Origin: Rostratula benghalensis
Lineage: Eukaryota; Chordata; Aves; Charadriiformes; Rostratulidae
Length of the DNA: 64,000 nt
Direction of reading: 5' to 3'
Assembly (NCBI GenBank): GCA_013399305.1
Contig: VXAI01000049.1
Coordinates: 134,930 to 198,929 of the forward strand
Every line of letters begins with the position of its first letter. Position 1 is the first letter of the stretch. A program made the position numbers and the translations under genes. Below the pieces are notes generated by a model, which was not told the DNA's origin, ran no database searches, and saw nothing but the letters and a program-made list of their open reading frames with translations. Positions 1 to 11,970 of the stretch are shown here, one piece after another.

Positions 1-793
1 AAAGACACCGTCTTCCAAAAGAACATCACAAGAAAAGTTAATGACACTTCCAGCATTGGTTACTGTCCCACTCTATTATTTGTTCTCCTTCTATGTGGAT
101 GTCACATAAACAAGGAAAAATGTGAGTGTAGGGTGGTTTTAGACCACACTGCAGGAGGATGGCCCTTCTGTTTCAGGCCCCCTCATTTAAGCAATCACAA
201 TTTCCAAAGAACTTCAGGGTTTGCAGGCTCTGCCCTTCTGCGAGAATGCCAAAACATTTAACTTGTTGAGCGTGCATTTTTTCATAAGAGGACCTTTCCC
301 ATTAATAAAAATCAAGTGCTGCATGGCAAGCCCCCATTTGCTTTATGTGGGAGACAGAAGACACACGACTGAGTACAAGAAACAGGAGCCATTTAACTTG
401 ATCCTTACAAGGGACGGGACAGAAACGGGCTACATCTTTCCAGCATCAAAGCCATGTAAACCTGCTGGCCAAGTGTCACTCCTGATGCTGCTAACACAGC
501 CCATCCTCAGCATCCCCCAACCTCCGCCAGGACCAAGGTGAGGGTGACACAGAGGGGCAGCACTTGGGAGCAGGATGGAACCACAGACCTTCAATATTTG
601 CAGGAACTACAGTGCAAGAAAGTCTCCGCGTATGATTTTATACAGAACAGTCCTTTACTGATGTAAGAGTGACATCAGGGAGAGTGACACCAAATGGAGA
701 CCCTGGCCCAGGAACTGTGTTGTCTGGTCACGCTCAGACACTTTTAAATACAGCTCTTACCAGCTTTGGTCCATTCCACAGCTTCATTAGCCC
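1..793. other. Single-copy non-coding DNA, nothing recognised
   Basis: No repeat family or protein similarity was seen. The longest open frame (221-541, plus, 106 codons) has a low-complexity, proline-rich end and matches no family I know. I see no splice-site-flanked exon, no promoter motif and no RNA gene. Confidence 0.5.
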
Positions 794-1112
794 ATGGAGG
801 ATGGGGCCAATGGAGGATGGAGCCAGGCTCTTCTCAGGGACAGGCAATGACAGGACAAGGGGCAATGGGTACAAGCTGGAACACAGGAGGTTTCACTGAC
901 ATAGGAGGAAAAACTTCTTCAGGGTGAGGGTGAGGGAGCACTGTCAGGGGCTGCCCAGAGAGGTGGTGGAGTCTCCTTCTCTGGAGACATTCAACCCCCT
1001 CCTGGACACGTTCCTGTGTGCCCTGCTCTGGGTGTTCCTGCTCTGGCAGGGGGATTGGACTGGGTGAGCTTTTGGGGTCCCTTCCAATCCTTGAGAGTCT
1101 GCGATTCTGTGA
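794..1112 (+). mobile_element. CR1 LINE 3' fragment (5'-truncated)
   Basis: The sequence follows the CR1 ORF2 C-terminal end and 3' UTR. Landmarks in order are 'gaggatggagccaggctctt', 'gacaggacaaggggcaatgg', 'gctgcccagagaggtggtgg' and 'ggattggactgggtgagc', and it ends in 'gcgattctgtga', the CR1 terminal repeat type. It keeps only about the last 300 bases, as is normal for 5'-truncated CR1 insertions. Near its 5' edge the string 'ggaggatgg' occurs twice (from 796 and 812), a small duplication. The reading frame is broken, so it is a dead copy. Confidence 0.93.
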
Positions 1113-3554
1113 AAAGGGAACTATGATGGCCTGATAGCAAGCACCACTGGGGAAAGCCAAACAATCACAAGACTATTTGCAAACTGAAAGTAAGATCTTG
1201 CTTATCATTACAACTTGTGCTATATTATGTGTACATATCTTTATCTATAGGTGGATACTTATAAACTAATGTAAATATATGAGGGGCTTACACCACATTT
1301 TCTATCATGAGATATGGCCTTCAACTCCTATGTGGCTTAGGGAAGAGAGAAAAAAAAAAAGGAAGGTTTATTGTGCTGCAGAACTACATTGTCTTCCCTG
1401 TGTTGCGCACCCCGGCTGTAGCCTGCAACCAGAATGTTTATGACACATATTGGAACTAATACTATAAGAGCAATGCAATCCTATGGACTAAAACACAGTT
1501 TCCTTTAGGTCAACATGAGGTCAAACAGAAGCAGGAGGGAACAAATAATAGGAAAATGAGAAAGCAGATTCAAGAAAGGCAGAGGGGCTCAAAAAAGAGG
1601 AAGAAGCAGCTTAGCAATAAAAAAGAAAGCCTCGTGTAACTAATCACATTTCAGCCACTGCAGAATTTGTCCATGGCTGCTGCTTTCTTCAGTGGTATTT
1701 TAGGGATAAATCACTATAAAAATGGACCACCAAAAAAAAATAGCGGGTGCTGGCAGAGAAACAGAGTCGATGTCCCAGGAAATGCTACAGTACATCCAGG
1801 CACAGGTAAAAATTTCAGGGCAACAACATGCTCCATGTGGTTCTTTTCCACTCTTATAACTGGAGTAAACCTTTCTGGTTACCAAACAAGACCTCAGAAT
1901 TTTTTCTATTTATATTTTGCATTTCGAAGAACTGAAAGCATTACATAGAGATGTTAAATAGCCTTTTCTACCTTGACTCCTAAATAATTGCCATCACCCA
2001 AATACGATGCGAATAAAAGTATTTCTTTACTTATTTCCATCAAGGGAAGGAATTATGTGTGAAAGTTCAGCATCTCTATAACTCAAAATGTTGCAATTAA
2101 TGTAATTCTGTGATATTTTCAATACCTACTAAAATTGCTGTATAGATGGAAGGCTGATTTAAAGTTATTAGACAGGAAAACACATTCCTTTATGGAATAT
2201 GATTGCATTCTGCCAACTGAAACACAAAATAAAATAAACTACCTGCATCTGATCCTGTCCTACTTCCATAGGCATTATTTCCTTTAAAAAGTGCAAGATC
2301 CTGAACTACAACATTCTATCAGTACCCGAAGACTTGTTCACCCACGCGAATGCTGCAAGTGGGTAAAACCTCCAATGTCTGCTGCAGCAAATGCACAGAG
2401 CTCCTCCTATTATTTTCCGTGGTGTAAAGAATCTTTCTGACTGCAATATCAATGACTTTAAACCACAGAGTAAGACTTTAGACCTCTCGGTGGTGCCAAC
2501 TCACTTGTTTTATATGCTGTGATATATAGTCCTGGCTTTGAGCTCGCTCTCTCTCTACTGATGCTTTTGATGCTTTGTTCTCTTTTTACTTTGGGATGGA
2601 AAATAACAAATAATGCTGAGTTCTCTTCTTACTCTTGAATTCTTCTGATGTCTATCTTCAGAACTGTTCTAACATCCAATTTATGTCATTCTTTTTCTTT
2701 CTTATGCTGTGAATTTGAAACGAAAGAAGGTAACATAATATCATAAGATCTACGGACGATTGAAATGGCCTTCGGAGTAAACTTCAGAGTTATTCGTAAA
2801 ACTATCTTGCCTGAGTAGAAACTGAAAAATTGCTTTTCAATAGATAATGCAACTACTCTTGAAATTCTCCTTGGATGAAGTTATTGCCATAGGGAACACT
2901 CTAACGATAATAAAGCACATGGTGCCAATGCCTTAAGAGCAGTTCAGATGGGTTATTTTGTTAGCATTTGCAAATCACATTTCAAATTCCTTTCTCAAAC
3001 ATTTATGTGCTGTCTCTTTACTAATTCTGTATCATAAAATGGCTAGAAAACCTGAAGTTTGTTAGTGAGAGAAGCTGACACCTGCTGTGCTGATTGACCT
3101 GCAATGCTGCTCTCACATTATTCTGTCATACAATTCCTCTTAAAACATCACATCACAATTCCAAAGACCTCTTACATTAGTTAATTAAGGGCCTGATTCA
3201 TTCTCCTATCAGGACTGAGAAAAATGCATAGTCACATGTTTAAATCTCATTTAGCTCAGTGGAACTTTCAAATATATTTCAAGTTCAGTGCAAGCTTAAA
3301 AGCTTCAGTGCATCATGTCCCTAGAGATGATCTCTACATCACTGCTCATTGCACAGCCCTACACCTATACATCATTAACTGCAACTTTTCTTGAGAACTT
3401 GAGGCAGCCATCCTCCCCCTGCCCTGCTCCCTGTCCTCACATTCAGTCGCCAGTCCCTGTAGGGCACTGACCCTTTCTAATTCATAACCCAACGGGCATG
3501 AGTCTTCCACGTGTCACCTGCAGTAATGTATCAGGGGACATCTGCTCAGTAATC
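1113..3554. other. AT-rich single-copy non-coding DNA
   Basis: No CR1 or other repeat was identified. A purine-rich stretch with several A-runs lies at about 1515-1635 and an A-run at about 1351-1361. Open frames are at most 93 codons (1667-1948) and resemble no family I know. Confidence 0.5.
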
Positions 3555-4047
3555 AGTTCTGGGCTCTCCAGCTCAAGAAGGAGAAGGAACTGCTGGAGAG
3601 GGGAGAGCAGAGGACCACAAAGATGATGAGGGGTCAGGAGCATCTCTCTTATGAGAAAAAGTTGAGGAAGAAGAAGAAGCAGAAAAAAAAGAGAAGGCTG
3701 AGGGGGGATCTGATCAATACCTAGAAATACTTCAAGGGTGGGTGTCAGGAGGATGGGGCCAGTCTTTTCTCAGTGGTGCCCAGTGACAGGACAAGAGGGA
3801 ACAGGCACAAACTGGAACATAAGAAGTTCCATCTGAATATGAGAAGGAACTTCTTCCCTTTGAAAGTCACAGAGCCCTGGAAGAAGCTGCCCAGAGAGGT
3901 GGTGGAGTCTCCATCTCTGGAGACATTGCAAACCAGCCCGGGCACGTTCCTGTGGGACCTGCTCTGGGTGGACCTGCTTTGGCAGGGGGTTGGACTGGGT
4001 GATCTCCAGAGTTCCCTTCTAACCCCATAGCATCCTGTGATTCTGTA
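3555..4047 (+). mobile_element. CR1 LINE fragment with a purine-rich replacement
   Basis: CR1 ORF2 C-terminus plus 3' end, running from 'agttctgggctctccag' to the terminal 'tgtgattctgta'. The frame at 3773-4030 gives VPSDRTRGN then [14 protein letters not shown], the CR1 C-terminal block. It belongs to the same subfamily as the copies at 14995, 28875 and 50866 ('gggtgtcaggaggatggggcc', 'aagaagttccatctgaa'). At about 3664-3690 the expected 'gacttgggtctttt...cctgg' segment is replaced by GAA/A-rich purine sequence. It is 5'-truncated and non-functional. Confidence 0.95.
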
Positions 4048-5374
4048 ACCTACCTAACAGCCACACTGTCAGGTTCAAATTCTGTGGATAATGGTGTAAA
4101 TTTTTGAGCCCAATGAAACAGAAACCTCTAGTGGGGTGCCATAAGCGGTCCATTTCTCCGTAGTTTGTGCAGATTCATGGAAAATCAAGATAAGCAGAAT
4201 GAAAAGTGTCCATTTCACTACTCTCACAAGAGACCACTGTTTTGTGTTCCTTCTTTCTGCGACTGCTAAAGAACAGTCATGTAAATTTTATGGAAAGTGG
4301 ATGGTCTTGGCATTCCATGTGTTTCATTTTGTCTGTGAAAGTTGTGTTTCAGACTCCAATTTTCCTAGTTTATCTATGCCAGCTGAGCTACGTTAGACAT
4401 TCCTTTCAATGAACTGCTGATGAAATTTCTTCTCTTCCTGTGTTACAAGGAACACTACCTCCCTGAGCATGCAACAGACCTAATATCCCTCCGACTTAAG
4501 TTTGCTTTTTCAAGTAATATTGTGATTATATTAATTTGAAATTCAAAGTATGCGTTCACCTTTTTCTTTGCTGAAGTGCTATTACTCCAAGCTGTCTCAG
4601 TGCCAAGGAACTAATGAGAAATTCAAGGGGTTTGGCAATAGCTACACAATCCCCCTCTTTTGGGTGCAAACAGGAGGTGTCCTTTCTTCTTTTTTACCTT
4701 TCTTAAGTACTCCTGAGGAGTTATTAATTTGTAGTTTGCATTTCTCAGGTATGTGCAGTTCTACAGAGAAATTTCACACACTCTCCTGTTTATTGAAATC
4801 CCAGTAGGAGCATCTGGGGACATTAGTGACATTCCTCAGCAAGGTGAAAAGATCACTTTCTTAGACCTTCTATCAAGTTTATCCTTCCCACCTCCACTTT
4901 AGCTTTTCTGGCACTTCGCTATCGAACACATAGAACACTGCCACTTTCTTTTAGTTTTCCCCTGGAAACACCTAAACATAATCCTTTTATACATAGCCTG
5001 CCTAAACCATGGCACAGGCCCACATCAGCTCCTTTCTGTTAGGAGATAGCAACTTCACCTCTTTTTTCCAAGCCTGCCTTAGTGACTTTACCAGGCTTGC
5101 TCAATTTGATGTTGGCTTGTCCATCCAGAGTGAAACATGGCTGAAATCACCCGTGTAGATTCTTTTCAAGTCCTTGAGGACTGCTCCACACACTTCTCCC
5201 TTTTTTTCCCCCCTGACAAGACACATGAAAAATATTGTTCATTTACATTTGTCTCATTATTTAAACCCAGTACCTATCTTATAGAGATATTTGTGACCTT
5301 TCTAATTGGAAGGTTTAGGATACCTTCAGGAGAGCAACTCTGCATCATATAATCTTCGGGAACTAAAAAATCTT
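4048..5374. other. Single-copy non-coding DNA
   Basis: No repeat or gene was recognised. Open frames are at most 85 codons. The string 'ggttcaaattc' near 4073 resembles a tRNA B box but has no tRNA fold around it. Confidence 0.5.
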
Positions 5375-5467
5375 GTTCCATGGTATTAAGGAATTGTCAG
5401 AGCCAGAAGGGACCTCTAGAGCTCACCCAGTCCAACTCCCCTGCTAAAGCAGGGCTGCCCAGAGCAG
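5375..5467 (-). mobile_element. CR1 3'-terminal fragment
   Basis: On the plus strand it reads 'gaattgtcagagccagaagg' then 'gacctctagagctcacccag', a CR1 3' terminus in reverse orientation. It is nearly identical to the start of the CR1 body at about 5641. It keeps under 100 bases, and its 5' truncation point abuts the shared tail segment that starts at 5468. Confidence 0.9.
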
Positions 5468-5591
5468 ATAATTTATAAACATCTATCTTCTTTTTTCTCC
5501 CGAGACATTTCATTTACTGTAGAACTGTTCTCCAAATACTTCATAAAGTGCTGTAACAATTGGAAAGAATCAGAAAAAAATCCCCAAACCT
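5468..5591 (-). repeat. Non-CR1 segment duplicated at 33905-34023
   Basis: About 120 bp of non-CR1 sequence ('atctatcttc', 'tgtagaactgttctcc', 'acttcataaagtgctgtaac', 'aattggaaagaatcag') recurs with only a few differences at 33905-34023. Both copies lie immediately beyond the 3' end of a minus-strand CR1, so the segment would be transcribed downstream of CR1. It is either a transduced 3' flank, part of a composite CR1 lineage, or an unrecognised repeat that both CR1s share. Confidence 0.8.
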
Positions 5592-5926
5592 TATCACAGA
5601 ATGATATGGGGTTGGAAGGGACCTCTGGAGATCATGGAATCAGGGAATTGTCAGAGCTGGAAGGGACCTCTAGAGCTCACCCAGTCCCACTCCCCTGCTA
5701 AAGCAGGGTCACCCAGAGCACAGCACTCAGGGCTGCATCCAGGAGGGGCTTGAAGGTCTCCAGAGAAGGGGACTCCACACCCTCCCTGGGCAGCCTCTGC
5801 CAGGGCTCTGACACCCTCACCCCAGAGAAGTTTCTCCTCATCTTTGAATGGAACTTCCCGTGTTCCAGCTTGTGCCCATTGCCCCTCATCCTGTCACTGG
5901 GAACCACTGAGAAGAGCCCAGCTCAG
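5592..5926 (-). mobile_element. CR1 LINE fragment with stacked 3' ends
   Basis: In plus-strand order it carries a CR1 terminus ('tatcacagaatgatatgggg' ... 'acctctggagatcatgg') followed by a second terminus ('gaattgtcagagctggaagg') and then CR1 body. The minus frame at 5698-5907 gives VPSDRMRGNGHKLEHGKFH and [15 protein letters not shown], the CR1 ORF2 C-terminus. The same arrangement recurs at 34024 onward. This copy stops near 5926, whereas the other continues to about 34930, so the two have different 5' truncation points. Confidence 0.95.
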
Positions 5927-6115
5927 TTTTGTCAACCTACCTTTTGTATTTTTTTTACCACAAAACAATGAAGGATGTTATTCTCTGCATCTCTGGATTT
6001 TAGGAATCAAATAATCTTCTACCAATGTGAAAAACCCACTTGGTACAAATCAGCTTGAGCTGCGCCAGGGAGTTTTTAGCAGTGTTCAGACCCTTTTTTT
6101 CACAACCTGCTCCAG

Positions 6116-6151
<36 letters not shown>

Positions 6152-6589
6152 GAACAGTACCCATCTTTGCATACAGCCAGCCCTCTTAGCCAGGGCAATG
6201 TCTGGCCCTATGCTGTGTTATTAACTTGGAACAGAATGAAGAGCTCTGTGGCCCAGCAATGTTGATTTAAATCCAGGAAATTATAAAGACCATTAGACTG
6301 CTGCTATCATGACAAGGGAAATGGAGCAATCCAGGTGTCTTCAGGCCCTGTAGTATATCGTTAGACAACAGAAAAGCCAGTAAAGGATTCATTTGACAGA
6401 GGATATGAATACATAAAGCATGCCAATCTGTATGCTTTTTCTGGAGAACAAATCTTATTGGACAAACCCTTCAAGATGACAAGTTCAGTTACTGCAAGAA
6501 ACCAAGCAAGAACAGCAAGAGTTGGTCTATGCTAGTGAGTGAGTGATTTATTTTCTGTTCCCAAGTAGCACCAAATGCCATCAGAACAG
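5927..6589. other. Single-copy DNA around a CA microsatellite
   Basis: Apart from the dinucleotide repeat at 6117-6149, no repeat or gene was recognised. Confidence 0.5.
6117..6149. repeat. (AC)n microsatellite
   Basis: Uninterrupted AC dinucleotide repeat of about 33 bp, 16 units. It lies in single-copy DNA and is likely polymorphic. Confidence 0.98.
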
Positions 6590-6860
6590 ACACCACCAGT
6601 AAGTGATGGCTGCCAAGGAACATCAATGGGGAATCACTACTGAATGGTGACCCTCATGAGGGATTCCTCCAGAGGCCAGTACGGTGGGGCAGCATTAGTC
6701 ACATTTTCATCAGTGTTCTGAGAGGAAATGGCAATGATCAGCTACTTGACAATTTTTGCAGACAGCGTGGAGACTGATGCAGCTAAAAAACCCATCAGGA
6801 CAGGACTGAGTCCTGCCAGGCTGATCAAGACCAAATGCCTTTTAGAACTCCATGCAATGA
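6590..6860 (+). mobile_element. Ancient CR1-like reverse transcriptase fragment
   Basis: The order 'ggattcctccagaggccagt', 'acggtggggcagcattag', 'cacattttcatcagtgttct', 'tttgcagacagcgtgg', 'gaccaaatgcc' parallels the CR1 ORF2 region around reverse transcriptase motif C (a G-PQGSVLGP-like stretch, then N-IFINDL, then FADD). Translation at 6728-6928 gives YLTIFADSVETDAA, where the second catalytic aspartate of FADD is lost. It is far more diverged than the other CR1 copies here, so it is an old insertion. An unrelated LINE is possible. Confidence 0.5.
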
Positions 6861-9800
6861 CAGGGAGGAGGAGGACTGGAAAATGGACGAGTTTGTGCTC
6901 AAAACCACTGCACCTGAAAACAATGTAGATATTACCCCAGACAACTCACAATGAATTTCCTGTGTAGTACCCAATCCCTCTGTATTTCACCAGGCAGACT
7001 AATACGAGTAACATGGCATAACCTTGCTTCCAGCTTTTTAGAAGTACATTGAAGTGAGCAGAGAAAAGAGACTGTGGAGACAGGTGGAAAATATGTGATA
7101 AAGATTAACTAAATTTGCTTCACTTATCAGTTTTAAAACTGATAGATTGAAGGAAAGTATCTTGTATGAAAGAGCTCTCTTGTCTAGCAGAGGAAGCTGG
7201 AATTGGAAAAAGAATGCAAAGAAATTCAAATATGCCTGTTTTTTTTACAATGAAGTCAATCACAAACTGGGACAAACTATTAAAGGAACAGAACATTCTT
7301 CATTTCTTACATCTTCAAATCAAGAAAAGATTCCTGCCTGGAAACCATGTGGTTACACAGCTAGCACAGGGATGAAAGGATAAAATTTAGTAGCTTGTGA
7401 TAGAAGTCAAAACAGCTCACACAAAAATCCTAAATACAACGATGCTCAAACTTTTACACAACCATTTTTTAACAAGCTTACTTTGAATAAGAATTCAAAA
7501 CCTGCTGTAAAATTATACATTCTAATTGGAATGGATACTCCAGGAGAGAAAGAAGAGAGAAGACTTGTATTGTCAAAGTCCCCAAAGGTATCATCTTAGC
7601 CTTTGAACCCAGTGTCACTATGGAGAGAAAAACCCTGATGCAGGGAATAAAAACCTTCAGAAGCTTCCATGTTTTCCAATCTCTTGCACTTGGTACAAGA
7701 TGGGTATAACTCTAACTTTTTAATATACACAGATTTAACTGAAAAGAGAATTGGTACGTATACACACATATTTAATTAATATTACAATGTGTCACACAAT
7801 TTATGAAAAACTTTGAAGATAGGAAAATGTAAATAAACCTCACGTTTATTGTTTCATTTACTTCATTTCTTTTAAAGCACCTTGGAATCACCAAAACGAA
7901 CAAGGTCACACTGAATCAAAAGGCAGAATCTGCTTGTTCAAAGTGTCATTATGGAAGAAGCAGGAAAAAGCAGCTGTATTACAAGTCACCTTTCCAGCTC
8001 TCACAAACAAACTATTAGTGGAGAAAGTCAGTCCTTCACAGTGCATTGCAGGACCAAGGTCACTCGGGAAACCGAAAGAGCTCACTGGTTACCCACAAGA
8101 CCAGCTCGATTTATCCCAACGACCTCCTGCCCTTGCCAAGGGGCTGATGGAAAGTCAAGTTCTCCAGCAGACTGCTAACCTGGTGTGCAGGCTTTTTAGA
8201 TGAACAGTTACACTAAGTAAAGTGTCTGAGATTCACCTGAAGCACTTGGCTTCAGTTGCCGCACAGTGTTCACGACAGCACTCACTCTACTGGAATTACA
8301 ATGAGCATTATAATTTTTCAGATAATCCCAACTTCTTGACACACAACATCAGTCTAAACTCGAATTTTATGTCAAGACTCGTACCTGCTAATGAAGAGTG
8401 GAATTTTGGCATAGTAACTTTTAATTGTCTTGTTCCTTCTGACTGCCATACATCAGGAGATAGGAACATACCACCAGGAAATTAGTTTTCTTGGAAATAA
8501 TCTGAATCCACAACACCTTCACGTCAGCTGCAAATATAAAACAATGTAAAAACTTTCTTTAATTCTCTATGCTTCTTTAATAACTTGCTTTATTTCCAAG
8601 GCAGCTTTCTAACTGTTTTTCTCCATAGCATTTAATTTGGTTTCCGATAAGAAATTCTTTAAAACCACCACCACCACACCTAACTTGAAATATATGCCAT
8701 TTCTAATGAAGACTTCATGTTGCAATAAAACCCTATCAGCTGCTGCGCAACGTGGTGTTTACCTGTAAGCTCATCTGCTTCTGGTGTGTATTCAACCACC
8801 TTCCATGCCTTCATCACTGCTCCATTTGATAGCTCACACCTCCCTTCTGGAGTCCCGACAACGAGCTCTCAACCTGTGGCAAACCAGGGTGGGAACTTGT
8901 CGAGAACTGAAATAACTTCCCCGACCTTAGTGTGGTTTCTAATGCACTGCACAAGCTTCCTTCCCATCAGACTACCACTATTTCCTTCCTCTCACCGTTT
9001 TACTCTCTCTCTGAATTTGGCAATAACAGGCCAGCACTTTCAAATCGGAATCCAGCCCTACAGAGGATGCCATAGGTGAAGGAAAAACGCGTGCTGGAAA
9101 GCTACAAGAAATACAGATTACAGGTGTGCTTAGCACACCTGCAAAACTCCCAGAAATGTAATTCTATGATGAGACAAATTTAAGACACTTCTTTCTAAGT
9201 TCCCTAAGTGCTCTGTCACTTAATGCCTCTTCATCCACTCCTTCAGAGGGGACAACTGACTTGAGGAAAGAAACGACTGTTTTCCATCAGTGATCCTCAT
9301 CTGATCACCGCTATACAGGAACCTGGCACAAAACAACAGAACCCCCTCTACTTTCCCACAAAAATAAAAGTTATGACAAATGTATCCTTAAGACGTTTTC
9401 TTCATTAATTTGCAGCAATACCTCGCTGCTGAGGAGCTGTTGGAACCCTCTGCTCCCTAGAGATTTAATGCTAGAAGGTGCTGAACATTCAGTTCTCGGT
9501 GATGGAAATGGGAGCTGACGGCTCTCAGCAGCTCATCGCATTAGACAGGAGGGATTGCTCACAGAAAGAATGACAGCCACACCTGAAAAATGGGAAACCA
9601 GGTCCTAACAGCTCAGTTACTGGCTGGCACATGCCCAGGGTTGGACACCAAAGTGATGAAGACAAAGTAAGCATCACATTTTATGCTTACCTAAAAAGCG
9701 TTGCATTTAAAAAAAAAAAATAATGGAGAAAAGGCCTATGCATTTTATGCTTACATAAAAATCATTGTGTGTTAAAGCTAGGCTTATTTTAAATCACTGA

Positions 9801-10975
9801 TATTGTTTCCACTTATCAACGATCCAGCCTGAGAGAATGAGGACAGTGGTACCAAATTGTCTGTTAGAGCTACCTGCAGGCACGACTTCTGCTCAGAGCA
9901 CGACGCAGAGGAAGTTTACAATCATTACCTAATCATCTGGAATTCAAATAAACCAATCTACAGTATTTCTGAGAATTTCTCACATTGCAATATTTTCAGT
10001 GTATGAACTTCTGTTTAACATTTCCTGTTACTCCCCATATTTGCATTAAAAGAGTCTCATTAAAAAAAAAATAATCCAGTGGAAAGTGTGGGTTCTACAG
10101 CTAGTATATAATTATATTTCAGACTTAAACATCTCTTAGAGGGGAAAAGATGCTCACACCAGTTCTACACTGCCTTAATCAAACTGATTTACCTTCAGCC
10201 TTTTATGTCAGTGTTTACACCAGCATCACTGAAACGAGTTCAGTGGTTATTCACACTTCCACCAAGACAAGGAATCAAGTCCACAGCATTTCTTTTCATG
10301 ACTCCAATACGTTGTCCCATCAGGTACTTTCAGTTCCAGATGTGGTTTTGTGCAGATACATGACACACACACTCGCTTTAAACAGTTATGCAAGTGATAA
10401 GAACTCCCTCCTCAAGAGCCACAGACATTTGGAATATTTAACACAGTCACATCGGAGTACAGCACCATCTCTACTTGTAAGAAATCACAATTAGTTATTC
10501 TCTGCTTTCAGGTACTGTAGCCACTAAGGCAATTTAACTTTAATTCCATCTGACTTCAATTGTGTTCAAATTATAGTAAAAAGGAAGAAGACAACAAGCT
10601 GTAAATATGAAAAGAGACAGAAAATCATTGAGAATCATGCCTTTATGAATATTTGATGAAGAAAGGTTAGATCTACTGCTGGTAAATTACAAGAAATTAT
10701 GTCCATCATGTGACTCTGTCAGCAAAGGTTAATACAAATAGGTTTGGATTTAGTTGAGATGACAACGAGGATTAAAAAAGATTTGTTCTGTCCTCGCTGC
10801 AATTAGTTTTTTCTCCTATTATTATTGTAACGGAGTTTATCGTTGGGATTACGGTAACAGAACTACTGCTCAATGAAATCATTTTGTTTTTCATAACACT
10901 GTGGCAGTTTTGCAATACATTTTTCATCTCTACTAATCTACCTCTTTATTGTGCATTTGCCAAAGCAGAGATACG
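6861..10975. other. Single-copy non-coding DNA
   Basis: No interspersed repeat recognised. It holds a perfect palindrome at 9121-9141, a short CCA repeat near 8667 and A-runs near 9710 and 10061. The longest open frame (10150-10494, plus, 114 codons) has no recognisable domain. Confidence 0.5.
9121..9141. promoter_or_regulatory. Perfect 21-bp palindrome with paired E-box/T-box-like half-sites
   Basis: The arm 'caggtgtgct' is followed by a single t and its exact reverse complement 'agcacacctg'. Each arm holds CAGGTG (an E-box of the type bound by ZEB and Snail factors) overlapping AGGTGTG (T-box half-site core). A regulatory role is inferred from motif content alone. Confidence 0.35.
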
Positions 10976-11245
10976 GTCATTAACCCGTTTCTTGCTGTAA
11001 CAGGCTTTATGTTGACGGAGGGGAATTTTAGGCACCGTCTGGGGGGGCTGCCCTCCCACCGCCCTCCCTGACGGCGCCAGGGGAGGAGCTGAGGATCAGG
11101 CAGGACATCACACAAGACCCATTAGAACCAAACCAGCCATGACTCCTGCTCCTGTCCACAGCAACAGCTCCTCCGTGCTCGGGGCGATGGAAAATGGGAA
11201 ATCTGGAAGTTGTTACTGTACCTGCACGCACACCGAGGAAAGGGA
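10976..11245. other. CpG- and GC-rich patch 1
   Basis: About 11 CpG dinucleotides by eye over about 245 bases in otherwise AT-rich DNA, including a G7 run near 11041 and 'gacggcgccagg'. Open frames on the minus strand (10933-11115, 11028-11231) have no recognisable product. It could be a small regulatory element. Confidence 0.4.
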
Positions 11246-11970
11246 AGAGCTCTCGAGAATCACAGCCTTCTTCTCACAGTGCAACAGCTTCAAAGCACAA
11301 GCTAAAGTAGACTGATAACTTGATAGTATTTTCCACAGTAAGAATCTGTTCATAAAACAACTATCACACAACTACACCAAAGAAATAAGAAGCTTGAGTG
11401 AAGTTTAGTTTTCTTTCAAGATGCATTTTAAATTTTATCTTCAAGTTCAAATGTTACATTTACTCCTGCTCTGACAAATTGCTTTGAATATAAAAATTTT
11501 GCTACCCTGGAGCCCATATTTTATTTGCCCACTTTTGAGTCTGAGTATCCACTTTTAGGAATACATGCTGGGAGTGAAGCGGAAATGTCATTCGGACTTT
11601 TAAAAACATCTGATGAAGATAAAACCTTTCCTGTAATCTCTTCTGCTAAAAACATCAATTAAAACTCATAGTACATGGCGTATTAGTACACGGTATAATA
11701 GTAGGGGTACACTGAATTGCTAGAAAGTGTTAAAAGTGACTGGTAAATGACAAATTGGAATTGGCACGTGCAGCGCAGTTGATGGTGAGCAGTCATACTT
11801 CGGTGGTGTCCACTGAGAGTTCCTGCTGCAGTTTACATATACTTCTTCCACACTCAACGCCACGTGAAAGAAGGAAATTTAACACATCAGGAAGCTTGCT
11901 AGATGATCAGAATGTCTAATCAATACCATCGACAACAATCCTGTCTAAAAGCCTTGGGGCAACTCTAAGT
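11246..11970. other. Single-copy non-coding DNA
   Basis: AT-rich and featureless apart from the degenerate triplet of 15-bp units at 11669-11713. Confidence 0.5.
11669..11713. repeat. Degenerate 15-bp tandem repeat, three units
   Basis: The units start at 11669, 11684 and 11699, each with 'tagta'. The first two share 'tagtacayggygta'-like sequence and the third is more diverged. Confidence 0.5.

Noticed and set aside
541..793. Possible LTR upstream of the first CR1
   Set aside because: No TG...CA ends, polyadenylation layout or second copy could be found.
4060..4095. tRNA B-box-like 'ggttcaaattc'
   Set aside because: No A box at the right distance and no cloverleaf can be drawn.
10150..10494. 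114-codon plus frame as a possible gene
   Set aside because: No recognisable domain, no splice context and no supporting composition shift. A frame of this length can occur by chance in 64 kb.
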